A DNA stretch of 64,000 bases from Yoonia ponticola (GCF_014199395.1 NZ_JACIJM010000009.1:62001-126000), one strand, 5' to 3'; positions 17,415 to 28,001 are shown, numbered from the stretch's first letter. Numbers and translations are program-made. Notes: generated by a model not told the origin, from the letters alone.

Positions 17415-18560
17415 TTAGTTGCCGATCAGGGTCGTCGACGCTGAATCAAGCGCAGATACAGAGTTCAGCGATCCGGTCAGCGCAGCGATTGTTTTGTTGA
17501 ACTGGCTGAACGGTGCTTCGGTCACGTAGACTGTATCTTCGTCACGGATCGCGAAGTCGCGGGCCATGAACACGCCATTTGGTCGTGTCAGATCAAGCAC
17601 ATAGACGACGCGCTGTGTACCAACTAGATCATTGCGACCTGTCAGTTGGTTCGCGATTTCCTGCGGTTCATTACGGAAGACAAACACGCCAGTCGGGTCG
17701 GCAAGAGTGGTCGATAGACCGCCGACTTGGGCGATAGCTTCGATTGCAGAGATTGCTTGGGAATCGAACTGAACCTGGCTTTGTGACCCAGTTGCGCCGA
17801 GCGCGGTGAAGCTGCGGTTGTCCTCTTCGACGAAGATGCGGTCGCCTGCACGTAGCGCGATATCGCTGCCCGGATTGTCGTACAGGTCATCGAACCAGAT
17901 CGAACCAGAGTGGCTGCCGCGAATGACTGTGACCTGCGCGATTTCGGGGCGAATGCTAACGCCGCCTGCGGATGCGAGCATGGCTGCAAGTGTTCGTGTT
18001 GGGCGTTCGATGGAGTAAACACCTTGGGCGTTAACCGCTCCGGCTATCGCTACGGTTGCGCCGTCACCCGCGAGGCGGCGAACTTGGACTTGCGGATCAG
18101 GTGTTTGATCGGACAATTTTTCGCTGATAATGCGGCGCACGGCTTCTGGTGTATTTCCAGCAGCGCGGATGCGGCCTGCGTAGGGCACGAAAATGAAACC
18201 GGAACCGTCGACTTGGACTTCTTCAAGTACGGTTGCGTTCTGGCCTGTTGGCACAAGCAAACCGTCGTCCACGTTTTCCCAGATCGTCAGGCCAAGCACG
18301 TCGCCGGGGCTGATCATATCTGACCCGAGGCTCGCTGCGTTGCGGAAACTGGACGCGAAACCAAGCGCTGGCGTGACTGATGCGATCGCGTTGACGCGGT
18401 CATCGACGGTTAAAATAAAGGCGTCGCCTTGTTCAAGGACGGACCCAGAGAAGATTTCGGATTTGTTAGGACCCGCGCTTGGCAGGCCACAAGAAGCCAC
18501 GAAACCGAGGGTCACGACGATAGCGACGCCCTTTGCTAGGCGCAATGTCAGGGTTTTCAC
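17415..18560 (-). CDS. Polysaccharide export lipoprotein (Wza/KpsD-type)
   Basis: A 381-residue protein with a lipoprotein signal (lipobox VASC near residue 24), a polysaccharide-export domain (containing DVLGLTIWENV) and SLBB-like repeats. It is the outer-membrane channel class used in capsule export. The start is GTG with GAGGAG 8 nt upstream. It is followed after 2 bp by kpsC. I cannot tell Wza from KpsD/KpsF-type naming on sequence alone, so no symbol is given. No ABC transporter (KpsM/T/E) is encoded nearby. Confidence 0.92.
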   Translation of the reverse strand: MKTLTLRLAKGVAIVVTLGFVASCGLPSAGPNKSEIFSGSVLEQGDAFILTVDDRVNAIASVTPALGFASSFRNAASLGSDMISPGDVLGLTIWENVDDGLLVPTGQNATVLEEVQVDGSGFIFVPYAGRIRAAGNTPEAVRRIISEKLSDQTPDPQVQVRRLAGDGATVAIAGAVNAQGVYSIERPTRTLAAMLASAGGVSIRPEIAQVTVIRGSHSGSIWFDDLYDNPGSDIALRAGDRIFVEEDNRSFTALGATGSQSQVQFDSQAISAIEAIAQVGGLSTTLADPTGVFVFRNEPQEIANQLTGRNDLVGTQRVVYVLDLTRPNGVFMARDFAIRDEDTVYVTEAPFSQFNKTIAALTGSLNSVSALDSASTTLIGN

Positions 18561-18752
18561 TGCTTGGTCTCCTCGACCTATTATTATTCTGCCTCGTGGT
18601 CCTACTTTTGGCGCAAGACCTTTGTATTTGCAGTCAGGCTAGGGGAAAGTAGCATTAAAAACCAGATAGCTGGCGAAATCCGACTTTGATGCATGGCGAA
18701 ACTGTGACTTTTCAGCCGCGACGTAGGTTATCACCACTAGTTGTTGTGGTTG

Positions 18753-20039
18753 TCAGGTTACAATGCGCAAGGGCTGGCGAGGTGGATTTTTGCCAGCTTT
18801 GAGCGCGTCGTAGGGATCTTCGGCGGCGAGCATCATATCGACGACCTGACGCATCAATTGACGGCGACCACGGGCGGCATAGAATCCGCCCGGAATTTGC
18901 GAGGTTTCGAGCAGGAAGCGTCTGTAATCTTTGTAAGCTTTGCTGTCGGGGCGCGTCGGGCTTGAGAAGAATTCCGGCAGCGGTTGTTCGGACACAAATT
19001 GCGGTTTGGAATAGACGGCTTGGCCGAATACCTTGATCGGAATGCCGCGCCAAAGCACCTGTTGCCCAGCCGTAGAATTGACGGTCACAGCGGTGCGCGC
19101 CTGATCCAACAACCGCGCGAGTTTGCCGCCGCGCACGTAATGCACACGCGTTTGCACGCCGTGCTTTTTAGCGGCCGCACGGATGAGTTTGCGGATCGGA
19201 GAGCGGTCATTTTCTAAAGGATGTGCTTTAAAAACAAGGTGATGGTGGCGGGGGGCGCCATTCGCGAATCCGTCCATCACTACGTCGATAAATTCGGACA
19301 TGCGCGTGAACGGCGAATGCTTTTGAAAGCTCGCGTCGTGCTCTAACTGCATGAGAACAAGGTGATATGGAAAACCGCCATGCCTGATCCGCATCGATGC
19401 AATCCGCCGATCAAGGGCGATAAACGGCATGAGAAACAGGCGTTTCGTGTAGAGATATGCTTCGGTTGCGACGGGCAATTCGCGGTGCCGTGTAAAATTG
19501 CGGTAGTCGCGGTTCCGGAACATCACGAACCAATGGTAAAGTGCGCCGTAAAACACGTGTTGGCGCATGTCGCCCCAATGCGCGGGTGGGGTCGGGACCT
19601 CGAGATCGGAAAGCGCGAGCGCCTGCTGCATCTCGGGGACTGCCATGGTCATCAGCCGCGAATGGCCGTTGGTGCCGCCGCGTTCATAGGTGACCCAGTA
19701 GGGACGCATATAGCCTTCTTCGAAGACATGCACTGTGATGTTTTGGGCCTGCGCAAGTGCGACGGCTTCGGCGTGGATGGGACGGGTGTCGCCGTAAAGC
19801 ACGATGTCGGTGATCTGGCGGTCATCAATGATACCAGTCAGGGTCGCCGCCCAATCGTCGGGTTTGCCGCGAAACGGGATATATCCGGGCTTGCCGAACC
19901 AGAATGCACGGTCGCCCGCGTTGAACCCGACACGCGACACTTGCACGCCCGCGGCACGCAGCATCACCCCCAATCTATGAAAGAAGGGGCCGTGCGGTCC
20001 TTGCAGGAACAAGAAGTGGCGGTTTGTTGGGTCAGTCAC
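18753..20039 (-). CDS. kpsS: Capsule polysaccharide export protein KpsS-like
   Basis: The 428-residue protein has the capsule-synthesis family fold with FLFLQGPHGPFF at the start, FEEGYMRPYW (about 115-124) and a late TVNSTAGQQVLWRG region. KpsS adds the first Kdo to lyso-phosphatidylglycerol as the capsule anchor; KpsC then extends it. The start is GTG without an obvious Shine-Dalgarno. It is separated from the downstream export gene by 192 bp, which probably contains a second promoter. It is divergent from ribE. Confidence 0.92.
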   Translation of the reverse strand: MTDPTNRHFLFLQGPHGPFFHRLGVMLRAAGVQVSRVGFNAGDRAFWFGKPGYIPFRGKPDDWAATLTGIIDDRQITDIVLYGDTRPIHAEAVALAQAQNITVHVFEEGYMRPYWVTYERGGTNGHSRLMTMAVPEMQQALALSDLEVPTPPAHWGDMRQHVFYGALYHWFVMFRNRDYRNFTRHRELPVATEAYLYTKRLFLMPFIALDRRIASMRIRHGGFPYHLVLMQLEHDASFQKHSPFTRMSEFIDVVMDGFANGAPRHHHLVFKAHPLENDRSPIRKLIRAAAKKHGVQTRVHYVRGGKLARLLDQARTAVTVNSTAGQQVLWRGIPIKVFGQAVYSKPQFVSEQPLPEFFSSPTRPDSKAYKDYRRFLLETSQIPGGFYAARGRRQLMRQVVDMMLAAEDPYDALKAGKNPPRQPLRIVT

Positions 20040-20183
20040 TGGTAAATTGCTAACTTAAAAAGGTTACGAAACGGTATCCGTCATCTGTCTGGCGAAAATA
20101 TGGCGGGGCTGTCAATGCGGCGGGTGCTTGTTTGTCGCGGGTTGTGGCGCTACGTCTCACATAACTTAGCAAAAGGACGACCC

Positions 20184-20786
20184 ATGTTTACCGGCATTAT
20201 CACAGATATTGGTCACGTATTAGAAGTAGAGCAGCGCGGGGACCTGCGTGCGCGTATTGGTACGGCATATGATATTGACGGGATCGATATTGGTGCGTCG
20301 ATTGCTTGTGATGGGGTTTGTTTGACTGTCATAGCACTTGGGTCCGCGCCGCAGAATTGGTTCGATGTCGAGATTTCGGCGGAAAGCGTGGATGCGACGA
20401 ATATCGGTCGTCATGCGTGGGGCGTTGGGCGTCGTGTGAACCTAGAACGGGCCCTGAAGGTCGGTGACGAGTTGGGCGGTCATATTGTGTCGGGCCATGT
20501 GGACGGTGTTGCCGAGGTGGTCGCGATGCACGATGAAGGCGACAGCACGCGCGTGCGTTTCCGCGCACCGGAAGCACTGGCGCGGTTCATTGCACCGAAA
20601 GGATCGGTCACACTGAACGGCGCGTCTTTGACGGTGAACGAAGTTGATGGTGCTGTTTTTGGGGTGAATTTTATTCCACATACCAAGGTCGCGACGACTT
20701 GGGGGGATGTGGCCGTAGGTGATGTGATCAACCTAGAGGTGGATACAATGGCGCGTTATGTGGCGCGTTTGCAGGAATATGCTTAA
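20184..20786 (+). CDS. ribE: Riboflavin synthase, alpha chain
   Basis: The 200-residue enzyme dismutates two lumazine molecules to riboflavin. It starts with the hallmark MFTGIITDIG and shows the two lumazine-binding repeats, with GASIACDGVCLTV in the first and GSVTLNGASLTVNEV in the second. The ATG at 20184 has AAAAGGA upstream and gives the canonical N-terminus. It stands alone, separated from nrdR-ribD by the capsule genes. I looked for an FMN riboswitch in the 144-bp leader and did not see one. Confidence 0.96.
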   Translation: MFTGIITDIGHVLEVEQRGDLRARIGTAYDIDGIDIGASIACDGVCLTVIALGSAPQNWFDVEISAESVDATNIGRHAWGVGRRVNLERALKVGDELGGHIVSGHVDGVAEVVAMHDEGDSTRVRFRAPEALARFIAPKGSVTLNGASLTVNEVDGAVFGVNFIPHTKVATTWGDVAVGDVINLEVDTMARYVARLQEYA

Positions 20787-20830
20787 CGGGCGTTAGCGCC
20801 TGCGGCGAGCGGGTTGGAGGCGCTGCCCCC

Positions 20831-20880
20831 TTGGCCTGACGGCCAATTCCCCCGGGATATAGAAAAAGTCAAAGAAGCTG
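20831..20880. repeat. Interspersed hairpin element, copy A
   Basis: TTGGCC-TGAC-GGCCAA forms a hairpin, followed by a roughly 33-nt tail (CCCCCGGGATATAG, then AAAAAGTCAAAGAAGCT). The same architecture recurs at 46884-46932. It lies between convergent ribE and ftsY and abuts the ftsY stop, so it may serve as a terminator in both directions. Confidence 0.6.
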
Positions 20881-22146
<1,266 letters not shown>

Positions 22147-22306
22147 TGTCGGTTGGTCCTTTGCCTTATGAAAACAGACTTAACCTTTCAAATCACGATA
22201 TGAAAGAGGACGGGGCGCGAAGCTAAGCATGTATCCGTCTTGCATAGCCCATGTTTTTGATTAACGTTTTGGCAATGTGTAGGTTTTATAAGGATCGGGT
22301 AACGTC

Positions 22307-22552
22307 ATGAGCAGCAAAGCACCGGCGCAATGGCGCGTCATATTAGCGTTTATTTTCGATTTGATCACCAGTTTTGCGGTGTTCGGGTATTTGGTCGCCT
22401 TGGTCACGGGCGGGCTGACTGAAACCGGCTTTGCTTTGGAAGGGGCGGCTGCGCTGTTGGTGTTTGTGCTGGTGATTGCCTATTTCATCTTGATGCCACG
22501 GTACGTAGGTGGTCGGATTTGGCAGCATATTTTCGGCGCCAAACCCGTTTGA
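22307..22552 (+). CDS. Small RDD-like membrane protein
   Basis: An 81-residue protein with two hydrophobic helices (about 11-33 and 44-65) and a C-terminal RIWQHIFG segment. The pattern, a basic N-terminus, FIFDLITSF in the first helix and GGRIWQHIFG after the second, resembles the RDD membrane family reduced to two helices. Function is unknown. It stands alone: divergent from ftsY and convergent with the formate dehydrogenase beta gene. Confidence 0.7.
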   Translation: MSSKAPAQWRVILAFIFDLITSFAVFGYLVALVTGGLTETGFALEGAAALLVFVLVIAYFILMPRYVGGRIWQHIFGAKPV

Positions 22553-22584
22553 AATCAGTGCTTTGATGAAATACGGACGGGGCG

Positions 22585-24270
22585 TTAAACCTCGTCCGCA
22601 AAGTGTTTCATCACCATCTTGATCGGGTTTGGGGCGGCTTGTCCCAGCCCGCAAATGCTGGCGTCCGTCATAGCTGTACACAGATCTGTTAACAGGGCTT
22701 GGTCCCAAGTGTCGGCTTGCATCAGTTTGACCGCCTTTTCGCAGCCGAGGCGGCAAGGGGTGCATTGGCCACAGCTTTCGTCTTCAAAAAAACGTAGCAT
22801 ATTCAGCGCGGCGTCGCGGGCTTTGTCCTGATCCGATAGCACGACCACGGCAGCGGACCCGATGAAGGTGCCGTGTGGTTGCAGCGTGTCGAAATCCAGC
22901 GGAATATCGTTCATGGATGCGGGCAACAGGCCGGACGACGGACCGCCAGGTTGGTAGGCCTTGAAGGTGTGACCGTCCAACATGCCGCCCGCTACGGCGA
23001 TGAGGTCGGTGATGGTTGAACCCGCGGAAAGCAGATAGACGCCCGGATTTTGCACGCGCCCAGAGACAGAATAAGAGCGTAACCCCTTGCGACCGTTCAG
23101 TTCTGTTCCATTCAAGCATGCGGGGCCTTCGCGTAAGATGCGGGCAACCCAAAGTAAGGTTTCGACGTTGTGGACCAATGTTGGTCGGTTGAAAATACCA
23201 ACTTCGGCGACAAATGGCGGGCGGTGGCGGGGAATGCCGCGTTTGCCTTCGATGCTTTCGATCATCGCGGATTCTTCGCCGCAAATGTAGGCGCCTGCAC
23301 CGCGTCGCAGGTCGATGTAGCCTTCAGCGACGATGCCTGCCGATTCTAGTTCCTTGATTTCGCGCCGTAAAATTTCCAGAACGGCAGGGTATTCATCGCG
23401 CATGTAGATAAAGCAGGTGTCTGCTTCGACGGCCCAAGCGGCGATTAACATGCCTTCGAGGAATAGATGCGGCGTGCGTTCGAGGTAAAAGCGGTCTTTG
23501 AACGTGCCCGGTTCGCCTTCATCGCCATTGACGGCCAAGTAGCGCGGACCTGCGTGGTTGCGCACAAAGCCCCATTTTTTGCCCGACGGAAAGCCCGCAC
23601 CGCCCAATCCGCGAAGTCCGCTTTCATGGATCTGGTCTTGGACTTCTTCCCAGTCGCCGCTGTCTCGGAGTTTGGTTAGTTCAGTGTAACCGCCTGATGC
23701 GGCATATGTTTTATAGGTTTCGTAGTCGGGCACGTGGGCATGCGTATCATCCTCACTGATCGCAGCTTCAACTTTTTCAGGGGTGGCGTGGTCAATATGA
23801 TGGTGGCCGATTTCCAAAACGGGTGCGGCATCGCATCGGCCCATGCAGGGCGCACGCATCACCCGCACTTCGCTGGGGTCAAGGCCGTCGTTCAACGCCT
23901 TTTGCAGGGCTGCTGATCCGGCCAATTCACACGATAAGGAATCGCAGACGCGAATGGTTAATGCTGGTGGTGGCGTTTCTCCTTCTTTGACCACATCAAA
24001 ATGGGCGTAAAAGGTTGCTACTTCGTAAACTTCTGCTTGAGACATGCGCATTTCTTCGGCCAAAGCGCGCAAGTGGGCGGCGGACAGGCAGCGGTATTTG
24101 TCTTGAATTAAGTGTATGAATTCAATCAACAAATCGGACCTGCGTGGGCGATCACCCAGCAATGCGCGGACGTCATCCCAAGCTTGATCGTCCAATTGAC
24201 GACCTTTTGGTGTGTGCCGCCCTTTGCCTTTGCCTGATTTCCAAACGCCCTTTTTTTCGTCCAGCGCCAT
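22585..24270 (-). CDS. Formate dehydrogenase beta subunit (NuoE-NuoF fusion)
   Basis: The 561-residue diaphorase-type protein joins a NuoE-like domain (residues about 25-180, [2Fe-2S] cysteines C109, C114, C142, C146) to a NuoF-like domain: the FMN-site glycine-rich GLGGAGFPSG, GAGAYICGEESAM, and [4Fe-4S] cysteines C500, C503, C506 and C540. It transfers electrons from formate oxidation to NAD+. This fusion is the form known from tungsten/molybdenum NAD-dependent formate dehydrogenases. Oddly, no alpha (molybdopterin) subunit, FdhD or cofactor gene is adjacent on either side. The start has AAGGGG upstream. Confidence 0.87.
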   Translation of the reverse strand: MALDEKKGVWKSGKGKGRHTPKGRQLDDQAWDDVRALLGDRPRRSDLLIEFIHLIQDKYRCLSAAHLRALAEEMRMSQAEVYEVATFYAHFDVVKEGETPPPALTIRVCDSLSCELAGSAALQKALNDGLDPSEVRVMRAPCMGRCDAAPVLEIGHHHIDHATPEKVEAAISEDDTHAHVPDYETYKTYAASGGYTELTKLRDSGDWEEVQDQIHESGLRGLGGAGFPSGKKWGFVRNHAGPRYLAVNGDEGEPGTFKDRFYLERTPHLFLEGMLIAAWAVEADTCFIYMRDEYPAVLEILRREIKELESAGIVAEGYIDLRRGAGAYICGEESAMIESIEGKRGIPRHRPPFVAEVGIFNRPTLVHNVETLLWVARILREGPACLNGTELNGRKGLRSYSVSGRVQNPGVYLLSAGSTITDLIAVAGGMLDGHTFKAYQPGGPSSGLLPASMNDIPLDFDTLQPHGTFIGSAAVVVLSDQDKARDAALNMLRFFEDESCGQCTPCRLGCEKAVKLMQADTWDQALLTDLCTAMTDASICGLGQAAPNPIKMVMKHFADEV

Positions 24271-24455
24271 GGTGTATCCCCTTAATTTTGTTGACCCTTT
24301 ATAGCCGTTGGCAAGACCGCTACACTACGGAAAAGCGACGTCTGATCGCCCAGAGGCGCATCGATTTCGTTCCTATCGGTGCAAAGTTGTTAAGATACGA
24401 CGCATTCGCCGCGAAATTCACTGGCACTTAAGGTTTGAGCGGTTAGAAATGACCC

Positions 24456-25478
24456 ATGATTTTGTTTGTACTCTCAACCTGTTTGCCTGCGGCCTTGATC
24501 GTCGCCGCTGCTTTATTTGCCGGACCTTGGCCGGTGCTGGCGGTCTTGTCGCTGACAGTGATGGTCTGGGGGCTGGATCATTTCGTCGCAAAAGTGTCGG
24601 TTCCGCTGAACGAACGGTCAAGCCGGACTGCTGACATCCTGTCTGCGCTGCTTGCCGTGGTTCATTTTGGCCTGCTGTCGCTGGTGATCTGGGCCATGTC
24701 GGGGGACGTTTTATCAAGCATCGACAAGGTGTTTTTGTTTTTCGCGAGCGGGACGTTCTTTGGTCAAATCAGCAATTCAAATGCGCATGAACTGATCCAC
24801 CGACGCACCCGAGGATTGTTTCGTTTGGGCAAATGGGTGTATATTTCTCTGCTGCATGGGCAGCATGTGTCGTCGCATTTATTGGTGCATCATCAGTATG
24901 TTGGCACGCGACAGGACCCGAGTACGTCGCGCTTGGGCGAAAGCTATTATAGCTATGCGTATCGGGCGTGGTTGGGCGAAATTCGGGTTGGTTTTCAGGC
25001 CGAGGCCAAGCGTTTGCGCCGCGTGCAACGCTCGCCTTTGGGAAATCCATACCTGATATACGCGCTTGGCTCGCTTGGCGTGCTTGCCGTGTCTTATATG
25101 ATTGGCGGATTTATCGGGGTAGTTTGGCATGTTGCCCTTGCCAGTTTTGCGCAGCAACAATTGTTGCTTTGTGACTATGTGCAACACTATGGTTTAGAAA
25201 GAAAAATTGCGGATAACGGGAAGCCTGAACCCGTTGGTGACACCCATAGCTGGAACGCACCGCAGTGGTATTCGTCGGGTATGATGTTGAACGCGCCGCG
25301 CCATTCCGACCATCATGCGCATCCATCGCGGCCTTACACGATGTTGGATTTGCCGTCTGATGGGCCGATGTTGCCGCGATCATTGCCGGTTATGGCGACA
25401 CTTGCGCTCTTTCCGCGGGCGTGGCGGCGGGTGATGGACCGACGGGCGCGGGACTGGAAAGATACCACGGCCCTGTGA
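24456..25478 (+). CDS. AlkB-family membrane non-haem di-iron hydroxylase
   Basis: The 340-residue integral membrane protein has the histidine clusters of alkane 1-monooxygenase: HELIHR (111-116), HVSSHLLVHH (137-146), QHYGL within DYVQHYGL (240-247) and RHSDHH (282-287). About six transmembrane helices surround them. The usual NYxEHYG signature reads DYVQHYG here, with D for N and Q for E, so it is AlkB-like rather than a textbook alkane hydroxylase; substrate is unknown. No rubredoxin or rubredoxin reductase gene lies nearby. A small secreted protein gene follows after 34 bp. Confidence 0.82.
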   Translation: MILFVLSTCLPAALIVAAALFAGPWPVLAVLSLTVMVWGLDHFVAKVSVPLNERSSRTADILSALLAVVHFGLLSLVIWAMSGDVLSSIDKVFLFFASGTFFGQISNSNAHELIHRRTRGLFRLGKWVYISLLHGQHVSSHLLVHHQYVGTRQDPSTSRLGESYYSYAYRAWLGEIRVGFQAEAKRLRRVQRSPLGNPYLIYALGSLGVLAVSYMIGGFIGVVWHVALASFAQQQLLLCDYVQHYGLERKIADNGKPEPVGDTHSWNAPQWYSSGMMLNAPRHSDHHAHPSRPYTMLDLPSDGPMLPRSLPVMATLALFPRAWRRVMDRRARDWKDTTAL

Positions 25479-25512
25479 TACGCGGGTTGAAACGGATCAA
25501 CGGACGACAGCC

Positions 25513-25902
25513 ATGCGGATTCTTGCGATCATTTTCAGCTTAATGGCGGCACCGGTTCTCGCCGAAGAGCCGATGAGTGCTGCCGAATTTGATGCGTTTG
25601 TGACCGGTCGCATCGTCAGCTTTGGGACTGAGGGCAATCCGGGCTTTGGTGTTGAGCAGTACTTGGACGACCAGCGGGTGATTTGGTCGCCGGGCGATGG
25701 GACCTGCACAAATGGCGTTTGGTACGAGAGCAAAGGTGACATTTGTTTTCGTTATGACGGTGATCCTGAACCTAAATGTTGGGCGATTTACCGCGAAGGC
25801 GACGGGATGCGCGCGATTTACACCACACGACCTGACACGACAGTGATTTTCGAAACAGAGGCTTTTAGCGTGCCGCTGATTTGCGACGGTCTTTCGTCTT
25901 GA
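25513..25902 (+). CDS. Hypothetical secreted protein
   Basis: A 129-residue protein with a clear signal peptide (MRILAIIF...APVLAEE, cleavage about residue 17). The mature part has four cysteines (in CTNGVWY, DICFRYDG, KCWAIY and ICDG) that could make two disulfides, and many aromatic residues. I do not recognise the family by name. It lies 34 bp after the AlkB-like gene and 27 bp before the DMT permease, so all three may share a transcript. Confidence 0.75.
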   Translation: MRILAIIFSLMAAPVLAEEPMSAAEFDAFVTGRIVSFGTEGNPGFGVEQYLDDQRVIWSPGDGTCTNGVWYESKGDICFRYDGDPEPKCWAIYREGDGMRAIYTTRPDTTVIFETEAFSVPLICDGLSS

Positions 25903-25929
25903 AGCCGTACCGCAAGTGGTCGCATTCAC

Positions 25930-26832
25930 ATGGGTGACTGGCTGGTATCTATCGCCGGAACGCCGGAAGGTGCCCGCCTTGCTACTTCTTTCGCGCTGTT
26001 TTCTGCCGTTGCTCATGCGGTGTTTGGTGCGTTGCAAAAGGGGCGTCACGACCCGTGGATGACACGCGGCGCGATTGATTTTTGGCTCGCAGTTTTGTCT
26101 GCCCCTGTGGCATTGTTCTTAGTGCCTTGGCCGAACCAAACGACAGCGATTTTGCTGGTCGGTGCCGTGGTTATCCACTTGGCGTACAAGGTTACAATGG
26201 CGTTGGCCTACGAAAAAGCAGCGTATACAGTGGTTTATCCGGTGGTTCGCGGCACCGGACCGTTGGTGACAGTGATCGCCGCGACGATGTTTTTCAACGA
26301 ACATTTCTCACTGGTCCAGTGGTTGGGCGTGGCGTGTTTATCCGGCGGGATTTTGTTGCTGGCGCTGCGCAATCTGGCCGAGGAAACGTTGGACCCATAT
26401 ACGCTAAAACTAGGATTGAGCTGGGCAATCTTGGGCGGCATTTTGGTTGCGATTTATACGACTTACGACGCTTATGGCATCCGTCAATCCCCTGATCCGT
26501 TTACGTTTTTGGCGTGGTTCTTTTTCGTGACCGCGTTTGACATGCCGTTGATCGCGGTTTGGCGCTACCGCCGGATGGTTAACTCGCCGGATTTAGGCCC
26601 GTTGCTGCAACGCGGGTTTTGGGGCGCGTTGATTGCATGGCTTAGTTTTGGCGGCGTGATGTTGGCCACAAGGTTGGGCAAGGTTGGCGAGGCGGCGGTG
26701 CTGCGTGAAACATCTACTGTGTTTGCGGCCCTGATCGGATGGTTCATTCTGGGAGAAAAGGTCGGGCCGCGCCGTCTGTTTTTGATGTCGCTGATCGCGC
26801 TGGGCGCTGTGATCGTTGAACTGGGTGGATAA
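25930..26832 (+). CDS. EamA/DMT-family transporter
   Basis: A 300-residue inner-membrane protein with about ten hydrophobic helices in two EamA-like halves. The second half shows the typical LGEKVGPRRLFLMSLIALGAVIVE ending pattern. This superfamily exports metabolites or drugs; the substrate cannot be read from sequence. Spacing suggests transcription with the preceding small secreted protein. Confidence 0.87.
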   Translation: MGDWLVSIAGTPEGARLATSFALFSAVAHAVFGALQKGRHDPWMTRGAIDFWLAVLSAPVALFLVPWPNQTTAILLVGAVVIHLAYKVTMALAYEKAAYTVVYPVVRGTGPLVTVIAATMFFNEHFSLVQWLGVACLSGGILLLALRNLAEETLDPYTLKLGLSWAILGGILVAIYTTYDAYGIRQSPDPFTFLAWFFFVTAFDMPLIAVWRYRRMVNSPDLGPLLQRGFWGALIAWLSFGGVMLATRLGKVGEAAVLRETSTVFAALIGWFILGEKVGPRRLFLMSLIALGAVIVELGG

Positions 26833-26883
26833 CAGGTGCGTTTTCGGGCTGGCGTCGCGGGATGCTTGAGGTAAAACGAGCGT

Positions 26884-27489
26884 ATGAAAACCAAACCTAT
26901 CAACCCGATCCTGAAACAAGTCCTTGAACTGGGGCCGACGCTTGTCTTTTTCTTGATTTATCTGCGGATCAAGGACGATACGTTTACTGTCGCTGGCACT
27001 GAATATTCCGGCTTTATTGTCGCCACGCTTGTATTTGTTCCGATCCTGTTGCTTGCGATGGGGACATTGTGGGCGCTGACCAGATCGATCAGCCGTATGC
27101 AGGTTTTTACCGCATTTATGGTGATTTTCTTTGGCGCGTTGACGGCTTATTTCAACGATGAGCGGTTCTTCAAAATGAAAACCTCTATCGTTTATGGCTG
27201 TTTTGCGGTCATTCTTGGTATCGGTTTGCTGCGCGGTCGCAGCTATCTGGAATGGGTGATGGGGGATTTCCTACCGATGAAAGACGAAGGTTGGATGATC
27301 CTGACCAAGCGGATCACGGTCATGTTCATCGCCCTTGCAATTGCAAACGAATTTATCTGGCGCACGCAGTCGACAGAGCTATGGGTCAAGCTAGAAACAT
27401 TTGCGTTTCCGGCCATTCTGTTTCTCTTTCTTTGGTCGCAAATCGTTGGTTTGCAACGGTTTTTGATCGAACCAGAAGGCGAAAGCTGA
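26884..27489 (+). CDS. yciB: YciB/IspZ-family inner-membrane (septation) protein
   Basis: A 201-residue membrane protein with five or so helices. Family landmarks are the N-terminal LELGPTLVFFLIY, the central TAYFNDERFFKMKTSIVYG and the NEFIWRT motif near residue 160. YciB/IspZ proteins affect cell envelope integrity and septation. It ends at 27489 and the convergent PilZ gene's stop begins at the next base. Confidence 0.92.
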   Translation: MKTKPINPILKQVLELGPTLVFFLIYLRIKDDTFTVAGTEYSGFIVATLVFVPILLLAMGTLWALTRSISRMQVFTAFMVIFFGALTAYFNDERFFKMKTSIVYGCFAVILGIGLLRGRSYLEWVMGDFLPMKDEGWMILTKRITVMFIALAIANEFIWRTQSTELWVKLETFAFPAILFLFLWSQIVGLQRFLIEPEGES

Positions 27490-27810
27490 TTAATGCGGAT
27501 AGGTTTCCGACGTGTATGACGTCGGCATCTGCGGATCGCGGTAACGCATCATATTGAGGTATTTTGGCTGGATCGGGCGGTTAAACACCACGCCTGTACG
27601 GCTATTTGCGGCCCATTTGACTGTGGCGACATTGGCATCATCACTGCCGCGTAGCACGACAGCCTCGCCAACGGGGACGCCCTTCAGGCCTGCCACGCAG
27701 GCACCAGCTTCGTTGATATCAACGATGTAGGCGACCTGCGGGCCACCGGGTCGGATGACATGTACGGGAATGTGCGTCTGATAACGGTGCGGTCGTGACG
27801 GATATTTCAT
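27490..27810 (-). CDS. PilZ-domain protein
   Basis: A 106-residue single-domain protein. It starts with RPHRYQTHIPVHV, where the RxxxR-type N-terminal c-di-GMP motif of PilZ is only loosely matched, then DINEAGACVAGL, which fits the (D/N)xSxxG element with an alanine in place of one residue. It is a candidate c-di-GMP receptor, but with weakened binding motifs. The ATG at 27810 is chosen for its AAAGGG ribosome site; an ATG five codons upstream has none. A diguanylate cyclase is encoded elsewhere in the window. Confidence 0.8.
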   Translation of the reverse strand: MKYPSRPHRYQTHIPVHVIRPGGPQVAYIVDINEAGACVAGLKGVPVGEAVVLRGSDDANVATVKWAANSRTGVVFNRPIQPKYLNMMRYRDPQMPTSYTSETYPH

Positions 27811-28001
27811 GGATTGCCCTTTCATCTTATGACGCTTTTAGAAAAATTCACTTAAATACGCGTTAATTGCCGCTGAGATATTTCATAATTGTTCGACGCC
27901 GGATTGATCGCCGTGCGACTTGTCAGAATGGCGAAAAGACTCGACTCGTTAACGTATTCGCTGCACAAAACTGTGAACTCCAAAAAATCAGAGGTCTTAT
28001 C

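Noticed and set aside
20040..20183. FMN riboswitch upstream of ribE
   Set aside because: The conserved RFN-element sequence blocks are not visible in this 144-bp leader.
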